Assembly: GCA_018287875.1 (NCBI GenBank)
Contig: JAGVVL010000001.1
Span: 7,936,001-8,000,000 of the forward strand
DNA from: Nigrospora sphaerica
Lineage: Eukaryota > Ascomycota > Sordariomycetes > Amphisphaeriales > Apiosporaceae
Direction: 5' to 3'
DNA: 64,000 bases
The position numbers were made by a program, and so were the translations under genes. Shown here one piece after another: positions 12,701 to 23,992 of the stretch (positions within the stretch are counted from its first letter, which is position 1; each line of letters starts with the position of its first letter). Under the pieces are notes generated by a model that ran no database searches, had not been told where the DNA came from, and saw nothing but the letters and a program-made list of their open reading frames with translations.

Positions 12701-14749
12701 TGGCGGAATTGGCCCTTCCAACCACTGGAGAGGCGGGCAAAATAGCCTGTATACAACTAGAGGTATAGAGCAGACTTCTGGGGATGGGCCTAACTGCAGG
12801 CAACCCGCGACTAGTTAGGTGCTCTAGAAGGAGGCCAAGAGCACAAGGCCGAACGAACACCTTTCCCGCTCCCAACGCTGGATGATAGCTTAATACTAGT
12901 GACGGGCTGACGGGTAGCCTAAGGTACTTAAAGTAATAAGAGGTCCTTAGCATACACACCTTAAACTTGAATTACATCCGGAGGTGACATCGTCCGTACT
13001 TGGGCTAGGGGTGGTTTTGGGTTGGGAGGACGGATTCCCCGGGGGCCTTTCACTTCGTTTTTTACTGTTTCCCAGCGTTGTTGTCCACGCAGCGGCTGGC
13101 ACGACAGAAGCTTGAGCTCGGGCAGCTTGGGTTACCGGCATCCCCGTCGCGATCGCGATCCCCGTCGCGCGAGACAGGGCTCCCTGGCGTGGACCGGGTC
13201 TGGGCCAGACTAGCGCCATCTGACCCCGGGTGAAAGATCCCGGTCTGTTGCTTTTCTCCCTGGCCATCGGCCTTGCGCAGCATTCTCCTCGTCGGATATT
13301 GTCTCCCCATTGCGTGTGGCGCAGGAAAGGGCCGCTGGGCTCGCTCGTATGCATGTAAGCAGGTGCCTATGCAGTGCTTATTTCCCACCCGCCCGCCGGG
13401 GCTCCAGCGCCATGCTGCCGTAGCTGGAGGCACACGATGCCGGCGTCGGGACCGTGTGGCGGGCTCTGTTGAGGGCAGGCGGATCGCCACTCCAGTGCCC
13501 ACCGGGTCCGACGCGCTTGTGGGTGGTTTCCCATCGTACCCGCAGCCGCATTGGTCTGTTTCCCATGGGTTTCCGCGTTGGCATGCAGGCTGGTCCTGGG
13601 TGGTTCTTGGGGAACCGTCGGTCGATCCCCTGGGGGGTTGTATCCAGCATCGCGGCTCAGCAGCACCACCCTGGTCCCAAGCTGGGACGAAGCTAAACCT
13701 ACTACATACATGTATGCATCCGATGGGTGCCATCGCACATCGCATCCAGCCTCAACAAACACGAGGGAGCGAGAAGAAGTAGTAGTAGTAGGTACTAAGT
13801 AAGGAACAATGGCATGGAAGCGAGGATACGTCCTACCGGCTTGACTGTGCCATGTGCTTGCTGGGACTTCGGCTCGTTTCCTTGCACACTATATCCCCGA
13901 CTCACTGCACAAGACTTTCCTCGGCCAACCTACTTACTTACCTAGGTACTTACCTAAGGGCCGCCCTTCCCTCCCCCCCGCTTAGTCGCACATCTCCTAT
14001 TCGCGCTTCGCTCAGCCAGCTCGTGCAGTAGCCCATCCGCAGGTGCTACGCTAAGCCTGGGCGTTGGCTGGGCCCGGCAGAGACTGGCAGACGGACTGAC
14101 TGACTGGATTCGACACGAGCTGTTTGTGAGCATCGTCCCATCTCTCCATTCCACTCTTGTCACATCTCCCCTTTCCTTGTTGATTTTGGGCTCTCATCAA
14201 AACCATCCTTGTCTCCGTCCGCCAGCGCCATCAGAGCGGCTACAGAGAGGCCGAAGGGGGACCTACCGGGACGCGTTTGCCGCGAGACTGAGACGCCGGG
14301 CATTGTAATCCACCCCCCCCCTACCAAGGCTACCTCGCATCCATCCATTCTACATCTCATCTGGACCCAGACGGGCCAGGGCTTCCGTCCGTCCATCCAC
14401 CCCCATTCAAGCCAGCCCGCCGGTGCCCTCGCGTCCACTTCTCGTTCCGACTTGGCTGTTTCTCCCCTCCCGCATCCCCATTCTCTCGTTTGCTCCCGTC
14501 AGCGCGGCCGATCGACCAGACTCAGGCGCGTACGTGCGACGACGGCCTTCTATCCGCCCTCGCCTTGCCTTCGGTGGCATACGTGTGGTGACGCGCCTGC
14601 GCAATTGGCCGGATGTGCCCCGACAGCCGTGCATGAGATGCGATCGCCCACCATCACCTAGTTTGTGACTCGAAACGCGCGACACTGCCAAAGGATGCCC
14701 AGGAAAAGGCGCCGCCACGACGACCTCTCATAGGCAACCACTGCAAACC
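9726..14749. other. 5 kb gene-poor region upstream of sln1
   Basis: No gene that I can support. Base composition is near balanced from about 10 to 13 kb, without the C-ending codons seen in the neighbouring genes; 13.0-13.7 kb is GC-rich. A TACTTACTTACCTAGG-type cluster is at 13927-13957. From about 14.1 kb to the sln1 start the + strand is pyrimidine-rich, like a long fungal leader. Confidence 0.55.
13927..13957. repeat. TACCTA/TAGGTA motif cluster
   Basis: Alternating TACTTAC, ACCTAGGT and TACTTACC words about 0.8 kb upstream of sln1. Similar clusters recur in other intergenic parts of the window. Confidence 0.6.
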
Positions 14750-17700
14750 ATGAGGATTGCGATACGGGAGCAGCTCGCGGCCCTCGTGCTGCTTGCGGTC
14801 CTGATTGCCCTCGCCATCGTCTCCATTCCTACCTGGGTTTATGTCAACAACTTCGTCGTCAACGTCGAAAAGGACTCCCTGCTGCTGACGGCCTCACTGA
14901 AGGCGGCGCAGGTCTCTTCGGAAATCGAGCTCATCCAGACAACGTGCAAAACCATCGCCACTCGATTATTGATTCAGAATTCCCTGAGAGAGTTCTACGC
15001 CGGCAGCACGTCCGAGGACAACTGGGACTTGCCCCGGAGGGATCTCCAAAGTGCCTTAGCCTCCGGCGGCGCTGATACATTGTCCTCCGCCAGCCTTCTC
15101 CAGGCCCGGCTCTACTCCCGGAATGTGACCGGGGAGGCCGCCGATGGCCTCCTCAGTGTCTCCGCCGAGAACTCGGGCTCCGTGCTGCTGCCGTACAAGC
15201 ATGCAAATGGTTCCGACGTCTACCTTGGCGACGACGGCCCGGGTTACCCTCCGGAGCTGTATCCCAACATCACATATTACAATGCGACGGACACCCAGGA
15301 TCCGCTCTATCCCGATGTGCCCCTTGCCGTGGCTCGTCCCTTCCCCGAGATCCGCATCGACGCTACCGTGGACGGTATGGTGCTAGGGCCGCTATTTACT
15401 AACGAGAGCTACGCCCTCATATCCCTGACGATACCCATCAGAAGGAACAACGCGAAGGATATCATCCTCGGCTATTTGACCATGGTTGCCGAAGCCAAGT
15501 CGTTCCTCAGGATATCGCAGTCCAGAGAAGGCCTGGGGGCCACCGGCAGTGTCTTGATCGTTGGCCCCAATACCGGGTGGAATCGGTTCGACAAATACAA
15601 CCTTCCCACCAACGTCACTCATCTTGCGAAATCCAACTTCAGCGACGTGTTGGTCAAGTTTGTCCTGCCGCCATCACCTCCTCCCGGACATGCTCAGCGA
15701 CACTCGCAACGCCTCTTTGGCGACTTCGACAAGCCGTTCAAGGCAGACGCTTTTCCCGCGGTCCACTGGGCGCTCACCCACAGGAATTCGGCTGTGAACA
15801 ACGCCAGTGCTACTTTATCAACACACAACGAGCAAGACGTGCCGGTGGCCGTGGGCTATGCGCGCCCGCAAACCGGACTGGTCAACTGGACGGTCATTGT
15901 GGAAAAGGACAGGGAGGAAGCATACGCGCCCATCACGACGCTCCGGAAAATATTACTCGGATGCGTCTTTGGAACAGCCGGTATAGTGCTGATTCTCATA
16001 CTGCCATGCGCCCACCTTTCGGTCCAGCCGATTCGCCGGCTGAAAGTGGCAACGCTGAAAACAGTAACACCACCGGGTCACGAGGATTACGATGACGACT
16101 CTCACGACAACGAAGATATGCCCGGCTCAGCGGGATTGTCTAACAAATCCGAAAAAGGGCTGATCGCGGCTTTCCGGAGGCGAATCCAGCGGAAATGGAG
16201 GCCCCCGGCGTCCGAGCATGACAGTGATCCCACGCGGCGTGTCTTCAAGATCCCCGGCAGGGTCCGGACTCGCAAGCATTACATTACGGACGAGCTTACC
16301 GAATTGACGGACGTGTTCAATGAGATGGGCGATGAGCTGCTGAAGCAGTACACCTCGTTGGACCAAAAGGTAGCCGAGAGGACCAGCGAGCTCGAGCTCA
16401 GCAAGAAAGCCGCCGAGGCCGCCAATGAGAGCAAGACGCTGTTCATCGCCAACATATCACACGAACTCAAAACGCCGCTCAATGGCATCCTGGGCATGTG
16501 TGCCGTTTGCATGGAGGAGGACGACTTGATGAGAATCAAGCAGTCCCTGAAGACGCTGTACAAATCTGGCGATTTGCTACTCCACCTCCTAGAGGACCTC
16601 CTGAGCTTCTCCAAGAACCAGATTGGGCAGCAGCTTAGCCTTGAAGAGAAGGAGTTTCGCCTTGGCGATATTCGGTCCCAGGTACTCACCATTTTCGACA
16701 AACAGGTGCGCGAGGGCAAAATCATCTTCTCGGTCAACTTTGTCAGCACAGACATGGATCCCGGCCGAAGTCCGGATCGGACCAGCACCGAGGTTACGCA
16801 GGGCCGGCTTCCTGCTATAGGACCACAGGGGACCGGGCGACTCAAGGACATGTGTCTATGGGGGGACCAACACCGGATCCTTCAGGTGATCATCAACCTG
16901 GTCAGCAACAGTTTGAAGTTTACGCCGCCGGGAGGAAAGGTGTCAGTCAGAATTCGGTGCATTGGGGAGATGGAGCAGCCGCAAGACGAGAGCAGGACGT
17001 CGTCGTTCTCCAGAACCTCGGGCCGCGCCGGGCGGACTCGGCATCGGCTGGGATCTGGGTCGAATCACTCTGCCAGCCCCAAGAGTCCTGGAACGCCTCA
17101 GCACTACAAGGGAGGCACGGCGCTCTCCATCAACCCCATCGATCCCAAGGCGACACCGCACATCCACATACGCGAGCGATCGCCGACGCCGCCGCCCACC
17201 AACGCGAGATCGTACATGTTTGAATTCGAGGTGGAGGATACGGGCCCGGGCATTCCGGAGCATATGCAACAACGTGTATTCGAACCCTTTGTGCAGGGCG
17301 ATCTGGGACTGAGCAAGAAGTTTGGCGGAACGGGACTCGGCCTGAGCATCTGCCAGCAGCTTGCCGGCTTGATGGGCGGGAGAATTGACCTCGACAGCAC
17401 CGTCGGTGTCGGTACCAAGTTCACGATGCGCATACCGCTGAAGTACACCAAGGACAGGTAAGTGCTGGTGGCCTGCAGCGGCGTAACTGTGGTGCGGCGT
17501 GCTTACGACGGCGTGATACAGGACGTCCAGCACGGCTTCGAGCAGCCTCAAATCCCGGCCCCCAAGCGTGGGGTCGGCCGACGGTGAAAACAAGCGCAAC
17601 TCGGTGCAAGGAACGACGGCGGAGGCGAAGGCGACTGTCTTGGACCAACAGCCGCGCCTCGTCGGACTGAGTCAGCCGTTCTTCGCCACTCGCCCCAAGA

Positions 17701-18251
17701 CGGGCCCCAAGTCCAGCACGGCGGATCAGATGAAGGCGATTGACCGTGCCCTGGCGAACAAACCGGACACCAAGCTGCGAGTGCTCGTGGCCGACGACAA
17801 TTCGACCAACATCGAGGTTGTCAGCCGGATGCTGAAGCTCGAGGACATCTACGACGTCACCATCGCCAAGGACGGCCAAGAGGCGTACGACCTGGTCAAA
17901 GCGGACATGGACAGGAACCTGCACTTTGACGTGATCTTCATGGACATCCAGATGCCCACCATGGACGGGTTGCAAAGTACACGCCTGATCCGGAAAATGG
18001 GCTATTCGGCACCCATCGTGGCCCTCACGGCCTTTTCCGAGGAAAGCAACGTCAAGGAGTGCATGGAGTCGGGAATGGACGAGTTCCTAGCAAAACCCAT
18101 CCGGCGACCGGCGCTAAAGCAGGTGCTGAAGAGGTTCGCGACGATTCCCGAGGAGCCCGAGACGACGTCGGTCCACCACAAGACGCCCTCGCCAACGTCG
18201 GAAACCCCTGGGCCCCTGATGAACGGTACGCCCGTGACGAGCAACAGCTGA
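14750..18251 (+). CDS. sln1: Sln1-type hybrid sensor histidine kinase (group VI)
   Basis: Plasma-membrane osmosensor kinase that feeds the Ypd1 phosphorelay and the HOG MAP-kinase pathway. Exons 14750-17457 and 17522-18251 (64 nt intron, phase 2) give about 1145 aa. Membrane segments near residues 11-33 and 401-423 flank an ectodomain of about 365 residues with many N-glycosylation sites (NVT, NIT, NAT, NES). A cytoplasmic linker with an acidic patch (about 441-462) and a predicted coiled coil leads to the dimerisation helix, with the phospho-accepting His571 in [10 protein letters not shown]. The ATPase domain has an N box (about 709-725, [14 protein letters not shown]), then a low-complexity Ser/Arg/Pro-rich insertion (about 740-820), then DTGPGIP and [13 protein letters not shown]. 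The receiver domain has Asp994-995, phospho-accepting Asp1044 ([11 protein letters not shown]) and Lys1094. All catalytic residues are present. Confidence 0.96.
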
Positions 18252-19516
18252 TGACGGGCGTTGCCGGTGTTGTTGACGTTGGGCCGACGGCCGGCGTTGT
18301 CTCTTTTTTTTTCTCTCTGCCTTTTCTTCGACTTGTTCATTGTTCATTTCTCTGATGTACCAAGCGAGCGATGATCTATACCCGTCTTTTGTATTATTTG
18401 GAAGCATGGTTTGCCGGCTACATTTTGAATGAATGGCCTGGCATCACGAGACGCAAGGGCAGCAACGGAAGCACAAAAACGGACGGGACCAATGTTGTCA
18501 CCGGGAGGGACCTACTTATTACTGGCGGCGTATCGGCGTTCCGAATCGAGGTGGGCATGCCGCGGACAGGCGAAAATTCTGGATCGGTGTCGCCCGCTAC
18601 AGGGGCGTAAGTAATCAGCCCTCAACACAGCCTTTGGGGGGGAGTGTATATGGTTTCCTCTTCCCAGGCTGCTGGCGCGCAGTCGTTGTGATGGGTGGGG
18701 TGGGCGCTGTAGAAACAATCAATCTGGCCGCCATCTCGGTTAAGGCAATGAATGGGGCTGCAAAAACAGAGCTAGCCGTATTTTGATGGAATTTGTTTCC
18801 TTGGCCAAGCAAGCGACACGGTCCGTCTCGAGCCGTGTCCCCGGGGCGAATAAGCAATGATACGAGCTACTCTTGTTTGCCTGTTGTTGCCCTTGGGGGG
18901 TGCACGTCGGGTGATGAGCCGGCGCCTCCCCGATTTGACTTTTTTGGCGGCAGAATCCCCGACGCCCCCTTCCCCGCAGCGGCGCCCCTCCAAGCACGCG
19001 ATATCGGGGATGCGGGGAGCGGAGCTCGTCAGTTGCTACCCGAGGTGAGCGATGACTCTGACCGACTGCCGTGGAAGGTTACTGACTCACCACAGGTTCT
19101 CCCGTCTGCTTCTTACGAGGTCGGCCGGCTCTTGATGACTGGATGACGGTATCCGGATTTTTCTAGGCCGGCTTCAACATACGCGCAGGTCGAAGTGCCC
19201 GCTCCGGTCTTTGGTCGCCACGGACAGCGCGCCTGTTTGACGATTCGACTCGACTAAATCCCACTCCGGCTTGTTCAGCCCCTCCCTCTCGGGTTTCCAC
19301 CCGGGTCGTCCTTGATCGGACCGTGACTGGGCATCCTCTTGTTCTCTCGCAATCCCTCTTCTTCTCCTCTTCTTTCGCCCTTCTTCCACTCGCATCCATT
19401 CTTCCCGACGTCTTTTACCACCTTTGGGCCGTTACCCATAAGCAGCCGACCGCCGACCTCTGTTAGACGCGCACACGCACGCACGCACATACCGCCCCCC
19501 CCCCCCAAAAAACACC
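18252..19516. other. Intergenic, sln1 3' end to CMD gene
   Basis: No gene seen. A T-rich run just after the sln1 stop (about 18302-18330) fits its 3' UTR. The part before 19517 is C/T-rich and ends in a C12-A6 run next to the start codon of the following gene. Confidence 0.55.
19495..19512 (+). repeat. C12-A6 homopolymer run in leader
   Basis: Twelve C then six A, ending 4 nt before the ATG at 19517. It lies in the presumed 5' UTR, so length changes would not alter the reading frame but could affect initiation. Confidence 0.8.
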
Positions 19517-20201
19517 ATGCGCGTCTCGTACATGCCGGACCCGCCGGCGGCGGACACGCCGGCCGAGGACCTGGCCGTCGTCGAGCGGATCCGGGCGCGG
19601 CGGGCGCCACGGCCGCTGCAGGCGCTGGACCGGGCGCTGCTGCACAACGCGGCCGTGGCCGACGGGTGGAACAGCTTCCTCGGGGCGGTGCGGACGCGCA
19701 CATCGCTGCCGGCGGCGGTGCGCGAGCTCGCCATCTGCCGCGTCGCCGTCTGCAACCGCGCCTGGTACGAGTGGGGCCACCATGCGCCCCTCGCCGCCGC
19801 CGCCGGCGTGCCCGCCGCCGCCCTCGACGAGGTCGTCCGCGGCGCCGACGGCCTCGACGCCGTCGACCCCGCCCGCCGCCGCGAGCTCGGCCTCGACGAC
19901 GCCCTCTGGGCCGTCCTGCGCCTCACCGACGAGATGACGCGCCGCGTCCAGGTCGCCGACGCCACCTTCGCCGACGTCCGCGCCCACTTCTCCGAAAAGG
20001 AGACCGTCGAGATCGTCGCCACCGTCAGCGCCTACAACTGCGTCAGCCGCTTCCTCGTCGCTCTGGACGGTAAGACCCTCTTGTGCCCCCCCTCGTGATC
20101 CCCATGAAGAACTGCCTCCTGCGGATGGGTACTGATCGGCTTTGGTTGCAGTGGGCGAGCGGAACGGAACGGAGCCGGATGCCGTGGCTACTACGCACTA
20201 A
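19517..20201 (+). CDS. Carboxymuconolactone decarboxylase/AhpD-like protein
   Basis: All-alpha protein of the CMD/AhpD fold, a family that includes peroxidase-linked AhpD and decarboxylases; the substrate here cannot be told. Exons 19517-20069 and 20152-20201 (82 nt intron, phase 1) give about 200 aa. The signature segment is ELAICRVAVCNRAWYEWGHH (about residues 74-93), with two cysteines spaced CRVAVC and the EW..HH cluster typical of the family. AhpD proper has a CxxC pair and this does not, so a reducing role is uncertain. No signal peptide is visible. Coding GC is extreme, with almost every third position G or C, higher than in most neighbours and like bud32 at 27.5 kb. Reading through the intron would end a few codons later at 20098, but the donor GTAAGA and an acceptor after a pyrimidine stretch support splicing. 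Confidence 0.85.
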
Positions 20202-20777
20202 GTCGCCTACGGCCGGGATGGGGTGGGATTAGGTACTCGAGCTACATGGCCGGGCACACGCCTCTATACCGCAGCAGGCTGTTGGAAAGGTGGTCGTTTA
20301 CGTTGTTCAAGAGTCGGAAAACTCCAAAAGTACTAGGCCTACACTAGCTTAACATGTACGCAACCCGGGGTGCCCGTGCCGGTTTCGCCAGTGCTGTTGA
20401 AGAGCAGACCGTGCCGCGCGCAAAACCCCGCCGAAATCATAACTCATAAAGGCATATCAAAGCCGAACCAAGACCAGACCTGGAAGGGGGTATAGAGCGC
20501 CTCGTCACGCGCTCGCCCGAGCCAGAAAACCCTCAACGCCAGCCATCCAAAAAGCATCCGTGACGCGCCCAGGAGGGGAAAAGGGGCGCAGTTGAGATCC
20601 CATCCTCCGTATGCTCTCCTTGTCCAATACCGCCGATCCAGCCGTCAGCCTACGTCCGGAACTTGAATAAAAAAAGAAACGTCCAAGCGGCACTTTGCCG
20701 CTTCGACCCATTGCCGCTATCGCAAGAATTCGAAATCATCCGCGCCGGTTTGAGTCCCAAGGTGCTTCACGCGGACT
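20202..20777. other. Convergent 3' intergenic region
   Basis: Between the CMD gene (+) and maf1 (-), which converge; probably both 3' UTRs. No gene seen. Confidence 0.6.
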
Positions 20778-21955
20778 TTACTCGAGCTCCATGCGCATTG
20801 CAATGTCTTCGCTCATGCCGCGCTGAGGGCTGTGCGCGGCCTCCTCGCCGTCGTCCTCGTCACTCTCCTCGTCGCTCTGGAGGTACTCGTCGTCCGTGTC
20901 GCCCCTGTTGCGCGGCTCGCTGAGCGGGTCAAAGTCCACGTCCTCGTCGGGGTCGTAAACCACGGCGTCGGCCGTGTCGCTATCGTACTCGTCGTCGCTT
21001 GCCTCGACGCATTCGGCGTGTTGGTCACCCAGCCAGTATTTGGCGCGCTTGCTGGCGCCCGACGACGAGAGCTGCGTCTCGGCGTGGCGCTTGGCCATCG
21101 AGGCGCTACCGCGGCGAACGCTGTGCGGCTGCAGGGCTGGCGAGTTGACCACGACCGGCACGCCCCTTACGTACAGATAGGCCACTCGCTTGAGTTCCTT
21201 GTTGAAAAACAGATAGTGCAGCCGCCAGATGGCCGCCTCCTCGCCGTCAAAGGGGTCCTCGGCCGGCTGGTACGAGAAGCAGGTACAGTCCTTGAGCTTC
21301 ATTTCCTTGTCGATCATGGCCCACATCTGCGGACCCCAGGCCGGGCTGCTGATGGCCATACCCGACACGGCCGCCGCGGCGGCCGAAGGCGACGTGCCGT
21401 GGCTGCGGTAGGGCGAACCGACGCTGGGCAGCAGGTGCGAACCCGCGTGGGGGCGCACATTATTCATGATGCCGTCGAACGTGGCAATGGCGCGTCGCAG
21501 GTCCTTCTCGCGACGGAAATCGGTGGGGCGCAAAACGTGGGAGAAGTCGTAGTCGGGGTGGCTCGCGTTGAGCGTCGCGATCAGGTAGGCAAAGGTGCGA
21601 CGGCTGGAAATGTCGGAGAAGGAGCCAAAGGGGCTCGATCGCGACAGGTTCAAAGACGCGGCCATCTGCTCGCGCTGCGGGGGCGACAGCGAGGCGCCAA
21701 ACTTAAGCAGGGCGGCGTGCTGCGATTCCAGAGAGCGGTCGATCGACTTGTAGAGCTTTTTGTCCGAGCCCGCAGCCTTGGTTGTGTAGAGGTCGCAGCC
21801 TCCGCTCACTCGGCAATCGGGCGTGAGGAAGTTCAGCGCCGACGTCACCATATCGAAGTCGCGAAGCGGTAGAAACTGGCGACAGTGCGTCAGTGACCAC
21901 AAAAGATGTGCGGCCCGAAGGACCCGAAGGCCCCGAAGGCTATACAAACCTTCAT
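20778..21955 (-). CDS. maf1: Maf1, repressor of RNA polymerase III
   Basis: Nutrient- and stress-controlled repressor that binds RNA polymerase III and blocks tRNA and 5S transcription, acting downstream of TORC1 and PKA. The first coding exon is only ATG AAG (21955-21950). After a 74 nt intron with donor GTTTGT, exon 2 (21875-20778) starts FLPLRDFDMVTSALNFL, which together restore the normal family start MKFLPL. The protein is about 367 aa. The N-terminal box (DCRVSGGCDLYTTKA), the middle box with YDFSHVLRPTDFRRE, and the C-terminal box (WRLHYLFFNKELKRVAYL) are all present. Between them is a low-complexity segment holding likely regulatory Ser sites (RRGSAS). The acidic C-terminus (ESDEDDGEE) is normal for fungi. 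The intron carries three tandem copies of a 9-mer. Confidence 0.95.
21914..21940. repeat. Triplicated 9-mer inside the maf1 intron
   Basis: Three head-to-tail copies of CCCGAAGG(A/C) fill 27 of the 74 intron bases, close to the 5' splice site of maf1 (which lies on the minus strand). Confidence 0.9.
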
Positions 21956-23992
21956 TTTGAAGAGTGCGGTGAGGTTTGGCCTGTGTTGGGGGTAGGATCC
22001 AGGGTGGGCGTTGCGCGGCAGATGACGTCGCTGAAGCCGTTGGGAGAAATGGGGCTGATGGGACAGGCAAACAAGGCGGCCTGGTGAGGTGATGGCGACA
22101 AAGGGAGGCCGGTCTGTTTTGAATTGCGCACAATCAGCCAGCTGCGCACGGGAACCGGCGTGATGGTGGAAAGGGGAGGAGATGCGTGGTCGGAGCGGGA
22201 ATAGACGTACCGGTTCCGTCGGTCCGGCTATCGTGGGTACGGTCGGGTGCGTCGCCGTGGGTTCGCTGCGATGCGGCTATGCGACGCGATGGGCGATGCA
22301 GTCAGTTGGCCTGGGCGGTTGAGTCGCGCGGATGGTCGGATTAGGCCCGGGGGGTTGGAGCGGGCGGATGGCTAGCCAACGGCCAAAGTATAGATGGTGA
22401 TGCGGGTGGGAATGGTAATGTTCAACGGCGCAATCGTCTTGGCCGGGGAGAGATTGTATGGGTGAAAGTAAGTGAGTGAAGAGGCGCGAAGAAGACGGGC
22501 GAGCGGTCGGAAGTCAAGATAGCGAAGGGGGGGAGGGGAAGCGACAGTAGCGGTAGCGGGTAGTGCGTGTAGGATCCGCGAAGCAGCGATAGGAGGTCGA
22601 GCGAGCGAGCGAGCGACTGAACGACTGAGTGGTCAGCTGAGCTGAAATGGGCCGTGACGACGTTGGGAGGGGGTCCCTTTGACTTCGCCTGTCTCGTCCC
22701 ATCTGACGCTTCCCTGTCCGTCAGCCGGTTGGACGGTTTGGCAGTGAGTGCTGCCTCCAACCTGTTCTTGTTCCCGCTCCATTCAGCATGAATATGGGGC
22801 CATGGCCGTGCTCGTTCGACGCGGCTCCCAATGGCCACGCACACCTGATGTAGACACCTATAGACTAGCTAGGTAATCCGTCGTTAATACGATTGAAGCG
22901 AATGGCGGGACGACGGGATCGCGCTTCTAGTGTGGGTGTTTGGGAACCTACCTAACACACAGGATGCGCGATGCGGTGCCATGCTACGCAGTCGCGGTCA
23001 ATTGACCGTCACCGCGAGTTCCAATTCCCATGGCGACGATGCCCAGATAGCCCGCCTGGTCGGCATCCATCCCATGCCTTCTGGGTCCCCCCGATGCCGC
23101 CCGCGCGGGGAGTGGATTGGCGTACGACGCAGGCCAATGGGGAACAGAAATGGGTCCGTTCATGGATGGGAGGGCTGACCGGGCCCCCCCTAACCGGGTA
23201 TGGATGTACTGTTAGGGGGTTTTCCCGCCGCCTCGGTTCCCTGCAACAGGAGCAAATAGGAGGCCGCCAAACCGCCACGGGCGGTCACCGTGGCTGTTCC
23301 CACGCCCGTGAGTGCGTCGTCGCCGTCGCCGTCGCCGTCGCCCATCCCGGGCGTGGCCATTGACCGACCTGGGAAAAGAACGCGCTGCCTGTCGGGTCAG
23401 CAAGGACGTCATCCCCCCCGGTGAACGTCTCGGGTCGTCTCGACGGCCCACGGGGCACGTTGGCGTGCATGCCCGGTCGGGCCCCGGGCTTTCCGGGCAA
23501 AAGGGGGGACTGGAAGACGCCAGCCTGGCAAACGGCTTGGGCCCCACCGCCGTTTCGTCATCCGTTCACCAATGGCTATGCCCGTGTGCATACCCGTACG
23601 TGTCCGAAGGGTGCGCGTCCAGGTGTATCAAGGCAGATTGGGATTGGAAGTCATATTGAATCATCACAGCTTTTCTCTGTGGTCCACTACTAGTAGCAGA
23701 TGGATCTTGTTGTACAAGTTCCTGTGGAAAAGGTGACCTTTTCTGACTAGCCCTCCTCTCGGGCTGTCATCAACCCCCACGCCTTCCCGTCGGCTAGAGC
23801 AGCCCGAAATCTTTCAACTGGGATTTGATGACTTCCGAGTCCTGTGGGCAAGGGCAAGATGGCCTGCGTATTAGCACGCGCGAAGCTCTAGTGCCGCCGC
23901 GCCGGCAAGGACCCTCCTCGGCCCCGCGCAGCCCTCGGAGAAAAGACCACATGCACACACACACATACACGCCCCCTTCCATGCCGCGTGCT
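21956..23992. other. maf1 upstream and aps1 downstream region
   Basis: No gene seen in 2 kb. Simple repeats: CGAG units at about 22598-22616 and GTCGCC units at about 23315-23342. The first kilobase is the likely maf1 promoter and leader, and the end holds the aps1 3' UTR. Confidence 0.55.
23315..23342. repeat. GTCGCC hexamer repeat
   Basis: About four copies of GTCGCC in non-coding DNA between maf1 and aps1. Confidence 0.7.

Noticed and set aside
13062..13745. 227-codon open frame on - strand
   Set aside because: Arg/Pro/Gly-rich translation typical of GC-rich non-coding DNA, no family features.
20832..21872. 346-codon open frame on + strand
   Set aside because: Antisense to maf1, whose motifs are unambiguous.
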